A stretch of 64,000 nt of DNA from Bacteroidales bacterium. GTDB taxonomy: Bacteria > Bacteroidota > Bacteroidia > Bacteroidales > UBA932. Positions within the stretch are counted from its first letter, which is position 1. Each line of letters begins with the position of its first letter. Both the position numbers and the translations under genes were made by a program. Shown here piece after piece: positions 57,172 through 64,000 of this stretch. Under the pieces are notes generated by a model, which saw nothing but the letters and a program-made list of their open reading frames with translations, did no database searches and had not been told where the DNA came from. Location: contig JAFPWG010000001.1 in NCBI GenBank assembly GCA_017395045.1, positions 62,001 through 126,000 on the forward strand, in the 5' to 3' direction.

Positions 57172-57894
57172 TCAGAAGACCCACTTGGTACCCAGGCAGG
57201 GACGGGCGTAGAATCCGTCATAGCCGGCGAAGTTCATGGACAGTTCCACCTCGGTGCCGATGTGCAGGTTCGGGACGCCGAAATGCTGGCCGATGTTGTA
57301 CCAAAGCTGGGGCTCGGAGATGAAGACGAACTTCTGGGCGCGGGTCGCACCTTCCATGAAGTTCACGACATTCTCACCCCAGATATCGGCAAAGCCGCTG
57401 AAACGGAGACCCTGTACGCCGAACAGGTCCTGCATTCCCCAGACGAAGGTGAACTGGAGGGGAATGTCGCTGGTTGCACCGGCGCTGAAGGTCTTGTAGA
57501 GGAGCTTGAAATTGAAGGTGTTGCTGAAATCGGAGTTGTGGAGGAAATAGTCGATGCCGAAGAGGAAGTTCTGGTTTACGCCCACGAGACCGTTGTACTC
57601 CACCTGCAGGCTGAGGGGGGCCAGTGCGCTGTTCTGCCAGAAATTCAGGCAACGGGCGATTTCCATGTAGCTTCCGCTGGGAGCCTGGTTCACGCCGTCG
57701 ACCTTGGCATTGTAGTCATAGTCGATGAAGAAGAAAGTGTTTCCCCAATTGTCATTGTAGAAACCCTCGAGGGTGGTGGTGAAATGACCGCGGTTCTTTC
57801 CGAAGTCGTAGAACGTCTGTAAGTTGGTCTGCGCATGGACGGTTGCGCCCAGCGCAAGGGCTGCGACGGCAGCGACGATGAGTTTTTTGGACAT
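57172..57894 (-). CDS. DUF5020 outer-membrane barrel (Tsx-like nucleoside channel)
   Basis: 240 residues with signal peptide (ends ATVHAQ). The mature part alternates hydrophobic and polar residues in about 12 strands (NLQTFYDFGKNRGHFTTTLE, FKLLYKTFSAG, LQFTFVWGMQD) and ends in KWVF, the C-terminal aromatic of barrel proteins. DUF5020 is related to the nucleoside channel Tsx. Its place between two nucleobase permeases supports a role as the outer-membrane pore for nucleosides or bases. Confidence 0.85.
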   Translation of the reverse strand: MSKKLIVAAVAALALGATVHAQTNLQTFYDFGKNRGHFTTTLEGFYNDNWGNTFFFIDYDYNAKVDGVNQAPSGSYMEIARCLNFWQNSALAPLSLQVEYNGLVGVNQNFLFGIDYFLHNSDFSNTFNFKLLYKTFSAGATSDIPLQFTFVWGMQDLFGVQGLRFSGFADIWGENVVNFMEGATRAQKFVFISEPQLWYNIGQHFGVPNLHIGTEVELSMNFAGYDGFYARPCLGTKWVF

Positions 57895-57914
57895 ATAAAG
57901 CGGTTTAGGAAGAA

Positions 57915-59282
57915 TTATTCGGAGGACTTGTCCTTGCGGAGCGACGGGTTGATCTCGAAATCGACGGCCTTGTCACCCTTCGGGTTCTTGCCGAACTCGT
58001 AGTCCTTGCCCGGCAGGATGGCGTTCAGGAGAATGCCCACGAGGGCGGCGACGGCGAGGCCGGACAGGGAGGTGAAGCCCAGGGAGATGCTGTCGTTCGC
58101 ACCGTACTTGATGCCGATGGCGAGCACGAGGATGAGGGCGGCGATCAGGACGTTCCGGGAGGAGGTGAAATCGACCTGGTTGTCCACGATGTTACGGACA
58201 CCCACGGCGGAGATCATGCCGTACAGGACCAGGGAGACGCCGCCGATGGTCGCGGCCGGCATCGCGCTGATGAGGGCGGAGAACTTCGGGCAGAAGGACA
58301 GGATGATGGCGAAGCAGGCGGCGATGCGGATCACGCAGGGATCGAAGACCTTGGTGAGGTTCAGCACGCCGGTATTCTCGCCGTAGGTGGTGTTCGCCGG
58401 GGCGCCGAACAGGGAGGCCAGGGCGGTGGCGAGACCGTCGCCCATCAGGGTGCGGTGCAGGCCCGGATCTTCGAGATAGTTGATGCCCACGGTGGAGGAA
58501 ATGGCGCACATGTCGCCGATATGCTCGATCATCGTCGCCAGGGAAATGGGGAGGATGGCGATGATGGCGGAAACCACGAGACCCCAGTTCGGATTCTGGA
58601 ACACGTGGAAGGCAGTGTTCTCCCAGTGGAACGGAACGCCGATCCAGGCGGCTTCCTTCACGGCGGAGAAGTCACAGAGGCCGAAGCAGGCGGCCACGAT
58701 GTAGGAACCCAGCACGCCCAGCAGGATGGGGATGATCTTGATCATGCCCTTGCCCCAGATGTTGCACACGACGATGATCGCGATGGCCAGCAGGGCGATC
58801 CACCAGTTCTGGGTGCAGTTCTGGATGGCCGACCCGGAGAGGGTGAGGCCGATGGCGATGATGATCGGACCCGTCACGATGGGCGGGAAGAACCGCATCA
58901 CCTTCTTCGCGCCGAAGGCCGCGAACAGGCCGGCGAGCACGAAATAAAAAAGGCCTGCACAGAAGACTCCGATGCAGGCGTAAGGAAGGGACTGGGCGAC
59001 GGAAAGGCCTTGCGCTTCTCCCATGGCGACGACGGCCGCGTAGCCGCCCAGGAAAGCGAAGGACGAGCCGAGGAACGCCGGGACCCGCATCTTGGTCAGG
59101 AGGTGGAACAGGAGGGTGCCGAGACCTGCGAAAAGCAGGGTGGCGGACATGGAGAGGCCGGTGATGACCGGGACCAGGACCGTGGCTCCGAACATGGCGA
59201 ACATGTGCTGGAGACCGAGGGTAAGCATCTTGCCGCCTCCGAGGGTGCGGGCGTCGTAGATGGCTTGCTGTTGTTTTGTCAT
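57915..59282 (-). CDS. uraA: Uracil permease, UraA-like NCS2
   Basis: 455 residues, about 14 helices. The start MTKQQQAIYDARTLGGGKML leads into LGLQHMFAMFGATVLVPVIT, the UraA/UapA opening, and GMISAVGVRNIVDNQVDF near the end is typical of the uracil branch. The conserved Glu positions are in TMIEHIGDM and TTYGENTGV. ATG at 59282 is chosen; the longer frame back to 59504 crosses the promoter. It is the first gene of the uraA-DUF5020-AzgA cluster. Confidence 0.92.
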   Translation of the reverse strand: MTKQQQAIYDARTLGGGKMLTLGLQHMFAMFGATVLVPVITGLSMSATLLFAGLGTLLFHLLTKMRVPAFLGSSFAFLGGYAAVVAMGEAQGLSVAQSLPYACIGVFCAGLFYFVLAGLFAAFGAKKVMRFFPPIVTGPIIIAIGLTLSGSAIQNCTQNWWIALLAIAIIVVCNIWGKGMIKIIPILLGVLGSYIVAACFGLCDFSAVKEAAWIGVPFHWENTAFHVFQNPNWGLVVSAIIAILPISLATMIEHIGDMCAISSTVGINYLEDPGLHRTLMGDGLATALASLFGAPANTTYGENTGVLNLTKVFDPCVIRIAACFAIILSFCPKFSALISAMPAATIGGVSLVLYGMISAVGVRNIVDNQVDFTSSRNVLIAALILVLAIGIKYGANDSISLGFTSLSGLAVAALVGILLNAILPGKDYEFGKNPKGDKAVDFEINPSLRKDKSSE

Positions 59283-59317
59283 TATGGTTGAGGTTTTAAG
59301 AGGTTTTCTTCCCTGTG

Positions 59318-59369
59318 TGGTCCTCAAATGACCATATAAAGATAACACAAAAACCCTTTTCCCTCCAAA
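59318..59369 (-). promoter_or_regulatory. Promoter of the nucleobase uptake cluster
   Basis: On the minus strand, TTTG (59366-59369), 21 nt, then TATCTTTA (59337-59344), one base off consensus. A TGGTC/GACCA inverted repeat (59318-59334) lies at the expected transcription start and could be a small operator. The rest of the 59283-59512 gap holds nothing else I can name apart from the divergent promoter. Confidence 0.55.
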
Positions 59370-59461
59370 ACAAGTTTTCCACAGGGCCTTGTTAAAAACG
59401 GCTCGTAGGTGACTGTTTGAAACTTTTTTCCTTGATTCGTGCACATATTCGTAGCCATATG

Positions 59462-59490
59462 TTGGAATAACGAGAAAAATGTTATCTTTG
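59462..59490 (+). promoter_or_regulatory. Promoter of the arginine/ornithine operon
   Basis: TTG at 59462-59464, 18 nt, then TATCTTTG at 59483-59490, 22 nt before the ATG at 59513. Confidence 0.65.
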
Positions 59491-59512
59491 TACAAGATAA
59501 ACAAGATTGCCG

Positions 59513-60427
59513 ATGGAACTACACGTCATCAACGAAACCTCCCGGCTCCGGGAAGTCGTCCTGGGCCTGCCCCAGTCCAACGGTCCCGTCCCCACGCTGT
59601 CGGAGACCTTCGACAGCAAGTCCTACGAGTCCGTGCTGCACGGGGTATATCCCTCTGACAAGGACATCGTCGCCGAGATGGGCGCCTTCGAGGCTGTCCT
59701 CCGCAAATATGGCGTGACGGTGTATCGTCCGAACCTGGTGGAAGGATGCAACCAGGTGTTCGCCCGCGACGTGGGTTTCGTTATCGAAGACAAGATCATC
59801 GTCTCCAACATCATCCCCGACCGTCAGGAAGAGATCGACGCCTACGGGGACATATACCGGCAGATCCATTACAAGTACATCTACAACCTCCCCGAGACCG
59901 TCCACGTGGAAGGCGGCGACGTGGTCCTGTGGAACGACATCATCTTCCTGGGACAGTATGATTTCCGGGACTATCCGTCGGTAAAGACGGCCCGCACGAA
60001 CCGCCTGGCCCTCGATTACCTGAAAATGATCTTCCCGCAGAAGACCATCATCCCCCTGAACCTCCGGAAAAGCGATACGGACCCTTACGAGGGCATCCTG
60101 CACCTGGACTGCACCTTCATGCCGGTGGGCCGGAACAGGGCCATCATCTACAAGCCCGGTTTCATCAATCCGCGTGATGCGGACCACCTGGTGGAGATGT
60201 TCGGTCCGGAGAACGTATTCGAACTCACCCGTGAGGAAATGTACTGGATGAACTCCAACGTATTCTCCATCTCGGAGGACGTCGTGGTTACCGAAGAGCA
60301 CTTCACACGTCTCAATGACCACTTGAGGAACGTGTGGGGAATGACCGTGGAGACGGTCCCGTACCGGGAAATCTCCAAGATGGGCGGCCTGCTGCGCTGC
60401 TCCACCCTTCCCCTGAGAAGAGACTGA
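59513..60427 (+). CDS. Amidinotransferase-fold arginine deiminase-like hydrolase
   Basis: 304 residues, cytoplasmic. The pentein fold is visible from FARDVGFVIEDKIIVSN, VHVEGGDVVLW, ILHLDCTFMPVG (catalytic His) and the Cys in GGLLRCSTLPL near the C-terminus. It is about 100 residues shorter than classical ArcA and closer to the DDAH/amidinotransferase branch. The operon behind it encodes carbamate kinase and ornithine carbamoyltransferase, so hydrolysis of arginine to citrulline and ammonia is the likely reaction; another guanidino substrate is possible. Confidence 0.85.
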   Translation: MELHVINETSRLREVVLGLPQSNGPVPTLSETFDSKSYESVLHGVYPSDKDIVAEMGAFEAVLRKYGVTVYRPNLVEGCNQVFARDVGFVIEDKIIVSNIIPDRQEEIDAYGDIYRQIHYKYIYNLPETVHVEGGDVVLWNDIIFLGQYDFRDYPSVKTARTNRLALDYLKMIFPQKTIIPLNLRKSDTDPYEGILHLDCTFMPVGRNRAIIYKPGFINPRDADHLVEMFGPENVFELTREEMYWMNSNVFSISEDVVVTEEHFTRLNDHLRNVWGMTVETVPYREISKMGGLLRCSTLPLRRD

Positions 60428-60451
60428 CAATAATTAACCATAACACTGACT

Positions 60452-61678
60452 ATGACCAAGAAGTATTCCGCTGCCGAGCTCATTGCGCTCGAGGAAAGGT
60501 ACGGCGCCCACAACTATCATCCGCTTCCGGTCGTCCTGGAGCGGGGCGAGGGCGTTTTTGTATGGGATGTCGACGGGAAACGTTATTTCGACTTCCTGTC
60601 GGCCTATTCCGCCGTGAACCAGGGACATTGCCATCCCAAGATCGTGAAGGCCCTCTGCGACCAGGCCCACAAGCTGTGCCTGACCTCCCGCGCCTTCTAC
60701 AACGATTGCCTGGGTCCCTATGAGGAAATGGCCACCAAGTTCTTCGGCTATGACAAGCTCCTTCCGATGAACTCCGGCGCCGAGGCTGTGGAAACAGCCC
60801 TCAAGCTCGCCCGCCGATGGGGATACAAGGTGAAGGGCATTCCCGAGAACGAGGCCCTCATCATTGTGGCCGAAGGCAACTTCCACGGCCGCACCATCAC
60901 CATCGTCACCATGTCTTCCGACCCGGACAGCTACGGCCAGTACGGCCCGTTCACCCCGGGATTCGTGTCCATCCCCTACAATGACGTGGAGGCGCTCCGG
61001 AAGGTCCTGGACGAGAAGGGCGACAAGGTCGCCGCGATGATCGTGGAGCCCATCCAGGGCGAGGCCGGCGTGTACGTCCCCGACGAAGGCTATATCAGGA
61101 AATGCTACGACCTTTGCCATGCGCACAACGTGCTGTTCGTCGCCGACGAGGTCCAGACCGGCATCGGCCGTACCGGCAAGATGTTCGCCTGCGACCATGA
61201 AGGCGTGCGCCCGGACATGGTCACCATCGGCAAGGCCCTCTCCGGCGGCACCCTGCCCGTTTCCGCCGTCCTGGCCGACGACGAAATCATGCTCACCATC
61301 GGCCCCGGCGAGCACGGGTCCACCTTCGGCGGATTCCCGCTGGCGGCCAAGGTCGCCGTCGCCGCCCTGGAAGTCATCCGCGACGAGCACCTGACCGAGA
61401 ACGCCGCCCGCCTGGGCGTGATCTTCCGGGAAGAGATCTCCAAGATCAAGTCTCCTTTCTTCAAGTATGTCCGCGGAAAGGGTCTCCTGAACGCTGTGGT
61501 GACGGAACCCCAGAACGGCATCGAAGCCTGGGACATCTGCCTGAAGATGGCCGAGAAGGGCCTTCTCGCGAAACCGACCCACCGCCACATCATCCGTTTC
61601 GCACCGCCGCTCGTGATCACGGAGGAAGAGCTCCGCGACGCCATCGCCATCATCAAGGACGTCTTCGAGTCGCTATGA
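60452..61678 (+). CDS. rocD: Ornithine--oxo-acid aminotransferase
   Basis: 408 residues, class III PLP aminotransferase. Visible parts are [49 protein letters not shown], and the PLP lysine in [18 protein letters not shown]. It converts ornithine to glutamate semialdehyde, giving ornithine a second exit beside OTC. It lies 24 nt after the deiminase gene and overlaps arcC (ATGA). Confidence 0.94.
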   Translation: MTKKYSAAELIALEERYGAHNYHPLPVVLERGEGVFVWDVDGKRYFDFLSAYSAVNQGHCHPKIVKALCDQAHKLCLTSRAFYNDCLGPYEEMATKFFGYDKLLPMNSGAEAVETALKLARRWGYKVKGIPENEALIIVAEGNFHGRTITIVTMSSDPDSYGQYGPFTPGFVSIPYNDVEALRKVLDEKGDKVAAMIVEPIQGEAGVYVPDEGYIRKCYDLCHAHNVLFVADEVQTGIGRTGKMFACDHEGVRPDMVTIGKALSGGTLPVSAVLADDEIMLTIGPGEHGSTFGGFPLAAKVAVAALEVIRDEHLTENAARLGVIFREEISKIKSPFFKYVRGKGLLNAVVTEPQNGIEAWDICLKMAEKGLLAKPTHRHIIRFAPPLVITEEELRDAIAIIKDVFESL

Positions 61679-62613
61679 AACCGCTGGCCGTGATTGCCCT
61701 CGGCGGCAACGCGCTTTTGCGGAGCAGCCAGAAAGGCACTTACAAGGAACAGTTCGAGAATATCGAGCACACCTGCGAGCAGCTCTATTCGCTGCTGGAG
61801 GCGGGCTGGGACATCATCATCGGCCACGGCAACGGACCGCAGGTGGGCAACGCCATGCTCCAGCAGGAGGCCGGCGCCCGCACGTTCGGCCTGCAGGCCA
61901 TGCCCATGGACTTCTGCGGGGCGGAAACCCAGGGCTCCATCGCCTACCTCATCGAGTCGGCGATGGACCGGGTGCTGACCCGCCACGGGGTCGAACGCCG
62001 CATTCTCTCGCTCGTAACGCGGGTGGAGGTGGATCCCTCCGACCCGATGTTCAATCACCCCACCAAGCCCGTGGGCCCGTATTATACCGCTGAGGAAGCG
62101 GCCCGCCTGAGCGCGGAGACGGGAGCCATCTACCGGGAGGACCCGAAGGGCAACGGCTGGCGCAAGGTTGTCCCTTCGCCGCGCCCCCTGCGGATCGCGA
62201 ACATCGACCTGATCGGCCGGCTCGCCCGGGAGGGGAACATCCTCATCACCGTGGGCGGCGGCGGAATCCCCGTCGTCCGGGACGACGAGGGCTGGCACGG
62301 GGTGGAAGCCGTGATCGACAAGGACCTGGCATCGGCCCTGTGCGCCATCCAGACCGGCGCCGACGCTTTCTATATCCTGACCGACGTCCCGAAGGTGTAC
62401 ATCAACTTCCGGAAGCCGGACGAGCGGGCATTGGACACGATCACCGTGGCCGAGGCGAAGGAGTACCTGAACCAGGGCCAGTTTGGCGAAGGGTCCATGG
62501 CCCCGAAGGTGGCGGCCGGTGTCACGTTCGTCACCCGCACCGGGAAGGAGTGCATCATCACCGAGGCCGGGCAGCTCGGAAACCCTGCCTGCGGAACCCG
62601 TATAATCCCTTAA
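61675..62613 (+). CDS. arcC: Carbamate kinase
   Basis: 312 residues of the amino-acid kinase fold: [47 protein letters not shown] and [14 protein letters not shown]. In the catabolic direction it makes ATP from carbamoyl phosphate and ADP, the energy-yielding step of the arginine deiminase pathway. It overlaps rocD by 4 nt. Confidence 0.95.
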   Translation: MKPLAVIALGGNALLRSSQKGTYKEQFENIEHTCEQLYSLLEAGWDIIIGHGNGPQVGNAMLQQEAGARTFGLQAMPMDFCGAETQGSIAYLIESAMDRVLTRHGVERRILSLVTRVEVDPSDPMFNHPTKPVGPYYTAEEAARLSAETGAIYREDPKGNGWRKVVPSPRPLRIANIDLIGRLAREGNILITVGGGGIPVVRDDEGWHGVEAVIDKDLASALCAIQTGADAFYILTDVPKVYINFRKPDERALDTITVAEAKEYLNQGQFGEGSMAPKVAAGVTFVTRTGKECIITEAGQLGNPACGTRIIP

Positions 62614-62619
62614 AAGACA

Positions 62620-63621
62620 ATGGCATACAACCTCAGAAACCGCAGCTTCCTCAAGCTGCTTGACTTCACCCCGAAGGAGCTCCGATACCTGCTGGACCTC
62701 GCGCGCGACCTCAAGCGTGCGAAGTATGCCGGCACGGAGCAGCCCACGATGAAGGGCAAGAACATCGCCCTCATCTTCGAGAAGACCTCCACCCGTACCC
62801 GCTGCGCCTTCGAAGTCGCCGCGTACGACCAGGGGGCGCACGTGACCTACCTGGGCCCTTCCGGTTCCCAAATCGGCATCAAGGAATCCATGAAGGATAC
62901 GGCCCGCGTGCTGGGCCGGATGTTCGACGGCATCGAGTACCGCGGCTTCGCGCAGAAGACCGTGGAGCAACTCGCCGAATACGCCGGCGTTCCCGTTTGG
63001 AACGGTCTGACGAACGAGGCGCATCCCACACAGGTCCTCGCTGACTTCCTCACGATGATGGAGCACAGCGACAAACCCCTGAAGGATGTTGCGTTCGCCT
63101 ATCTGGGCGATGCCCGCTTCAATATGGGCAATTCCCTGCTCGTCGGCGGTGCCAAGATGGGGATGGACGTCCGGATCGTGGCCCCGAAACAGCTCCAGCC
63201 GTCTGAAGAACTGGTTGCCAAGTGCCGGGAGATCGCGAAGGAGACGGGTGCGCGCGTCACCGTCACCGACGACGTGGATGCCGGTGTCAAGGGCTGCGAC
63301 TTCATCTACACCGACATCTGGGTGTCGATGGGCGAACCCGCGGAGGTCTGGAAGGAGCGCATCGGCCTCCTGATGCCTTACCAGGTCAACGCGAAACTGA
63401 TGGAGCGTACCGGGAATCCCCACTGCAAGTTCATGCACTGCCTGCCTTCCTACCACAACCTGGAGACCCAGGCTGGCCGCGACGTGTACAAGCAGTTCGG
63501 CCTGGACGGCATCGAAGTCACGGAGGACGTGTTCGAGTCCGAGAACAGCATCGTCTTCGACGAGGCCGAAAACCGGATGCACACCATCAAGGCCGTGATG
63601 GTCGCCACCCTGGGCGATTAG
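62620..63621 (+). CDS. argF: Ornithine carbamoyltransferase (probably catabolic)
   Basis: 333 residues, the length of standard OTCs. Carbamoyl-phosphate motif [17 protein letters not shown], the [15 protein letters not shown] segment, and the ornithine-loop [10 protein letters not shown] are present. In this operon it likely splits citrulline with phosphate into ornithine and carbamoyl phosphate, so arcB would fit equally as a name. It follows arcC by 6 nt and is the last gene of the operon. Confidence 0.94.
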   Translation: MAYNLRNRSFLKLLDFTPKELRYLLDLARDLKRAKYAGTEQPTMKGKNIALIFEKTSTRTRCAFEVAAYDQGAHVTYLGPSGSQIGIKESMKDTARVLGRMFDGIEYRGFAQKTVEQLAEYAGVPVWNGLTNEAHPTQVLADFLTMMEHSDKPLKDVAFAYLGDARFNMGNSLLVGGAKMGMDVRIVAPKQLQPSEELVAKCREIAKETGARVTVTDDVDAGVKGCDFIYTDIWVSMGEPAEVWKERIGLLMPYQVNAKLMERTGNPHCKFMHCLPSYHNLETQAGRDVYKQFGLDGIEVTEDVFESENSIVFDEAENRMHTIKAVMVATLGD

Positions 63622-63622
63622 G

Positions 63623-63654
63623 TTTGGCAAGTTCGGGAGAATGTGTTACATTTG
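63623..63654 (+). promoter_or_regulatory. Promoter of the AGE epimerase gene
   Basis: TTTG at 63623-63626, 20 nt, then TACATTTG at 63647-63654, 19 nt before the ATG. It separates the epimerase from the arginine operon. Confidence 0.8.
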
Positions 63655-63673
63655 TAATACATCATCCCGTGCC

Positions 63674-64000
63674 ATGAACCGTACCGACATTTTCCGAAAA
63701 GAGGTCCGTGAGGTCCTCGAGAACAATATCCTGAACTATTGGCTTACCCTGAAGGACCCGCGCGGCGGGTTCTACGGGGAAGCCGATGGTACCGGGGAAA
63801 TCGACTATTCCGCCCCGCGCGGCGCCATCCTGAACGCCCGGATCATCTGGGCCTTCTCCGCAGCCTACCGCGCCATGAAAAAGACGGAGTACCTCATTGC
63901 TGCAGTGCATTGCTCCGACTGGTTCCTGGCGCATTTCTGCGACCATAAGCACGGGGGAGTGTATTGGAGCGTGGATGCCGAAGGAAAGCGGCTGGATACC
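63674..64000 (+). CDS. AGE-family 2-epimerase, 5' part only (cellobiose/mannobiose 2-epimerase type)
   Basis: 109 codons are present before the window ends. The sequence NYWLTLKDPRGGFYG, then PRGAILNARIIWAFSAAYR and HGGVYWSVDAEG, matches the N-terminal alpha/alpha-barrel of cellobiose 2-epimerases, which are about 400 residues long. Family members convert cellobiose or mannobiose to a mannose/glucose disaccharide. With the GH130 enzyme at 49563 it would complete the mannobiose pathway known from Bacteroides fragilis. The specificity cannot be told from this fragment. Confidence 0.85.
   Translation, partial: MNRTDIFRKEVREVLENNILNYWLTLKDPRGGFYGEADGTGEIDYSAPRGAILNARIIWAFSAAYRAMKKTEYLIAAVHCSDWFLAHFCDHKHGGVYWSVDAEGKRLDT

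Noticed and set aside
59283-59512. Purine riboswitch for the permease cluster
   Set aside because: The leader after the promoter is only about 45 nt and lacks the three-way junction elements of purine aptamers.

Overview
The window looks like chromosomal DNA from a GC-rich member of the Bacteroidales, probably an uncultured gut or rumen lineage near the Rikenellaceae/Cryptobacteroides groups. The evidence is two SusC/SusD pairs, BACON-domain lipoproteins, promoters of the Bacteroidetes type (TTTG, about 19-20 nt, then TAnnTTTG) in front of many genes, DUF5020 and fimbrillin/FISUMP proteins, and a 29-residue mS38-like ribosomal peptide. The placement is inference from gene content; no 16S gene is present.

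Layout. (1) 1-5.2 kb, minus strand: a decayed fimbrillin/FISUMP gene, a small C-terminal-motif peptide, rpsU, a sirtuin translationally coupled to an AAA-type ATPase, and a large EF-hand membrane protein. (2) 5.3-12.9 kb: rplU-rpmA, serS-ruvC, a glycine-rich outer-membrane barrel, and the rluD/PASTA pair. (3) 12.9-13.9 kb: an AT-rich regulatory island holding two CAATTG-cored palindromes, an inverted repeat against a promoter, a strongly foldable RNA of about 104 nt, and a stand-alone HTH regulator. (4) 13.9-26.1 kb: housekeeping genes (lnt, rng, the mS38-like peptide, hup, lon-ung-coaD, a thioredoxin-fold protein, tRNA-Gln, alr, a zinc peptidase, a DJ-1 protein, tadA).

(5) 26.1-55.8 kb, plus strand: a polysaccharide utilization locus that I read as acting on beta-mannan or acetylated glucomannan. 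It encodes BACON-GH5, GH26, an MFS/GPH sugar symporter, an AraC regulator, a surface lipoprotein, BACON-GH26, two SusC/SusD pairs (the second SusC lacks the usual N-terminal domain and TonB box), a DUF5060/clan-A hydrolase, GH30, a CE1-like esterase, a second binding lipoprotein with an internal duplication, a GH130 phosphorylase, a GH2 beta-mannosidase-like enzyme and an SGNH/SASA acetylesterase. The proposed flow is: surface enzymes cut and deacetylate mannan, SusCD imports oligomers, GH26 and GH2 finish them in the periplasm, the MFS carrier imports disaccharides, an epimerase converts mannobiose to mannosylglucose, and GH130 phosphorolyses it. The matching epimerase gene starts at 63.7 kb, separated from the locus.

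(6) 55.8-59.3 kb, minus strand: a nucleobase uptake cluster (AzgA-like permease, DUF5020 outer-membrane barrel, UraA-like permease). (7) 59.5-63.6 kb, plus strand: an arginine/ornithine catabolic operon (amidinotransferase-fold deiminase, ornithine aminotransferase, carbamate kinase, ornithine carbamoyltransferase). (8) 63.67-64.0 kb: the 5' end of an AGE-family 2-epimerase cut by the window edge. I saw no phage, insertion sequence, CRISPR array or rRNA.
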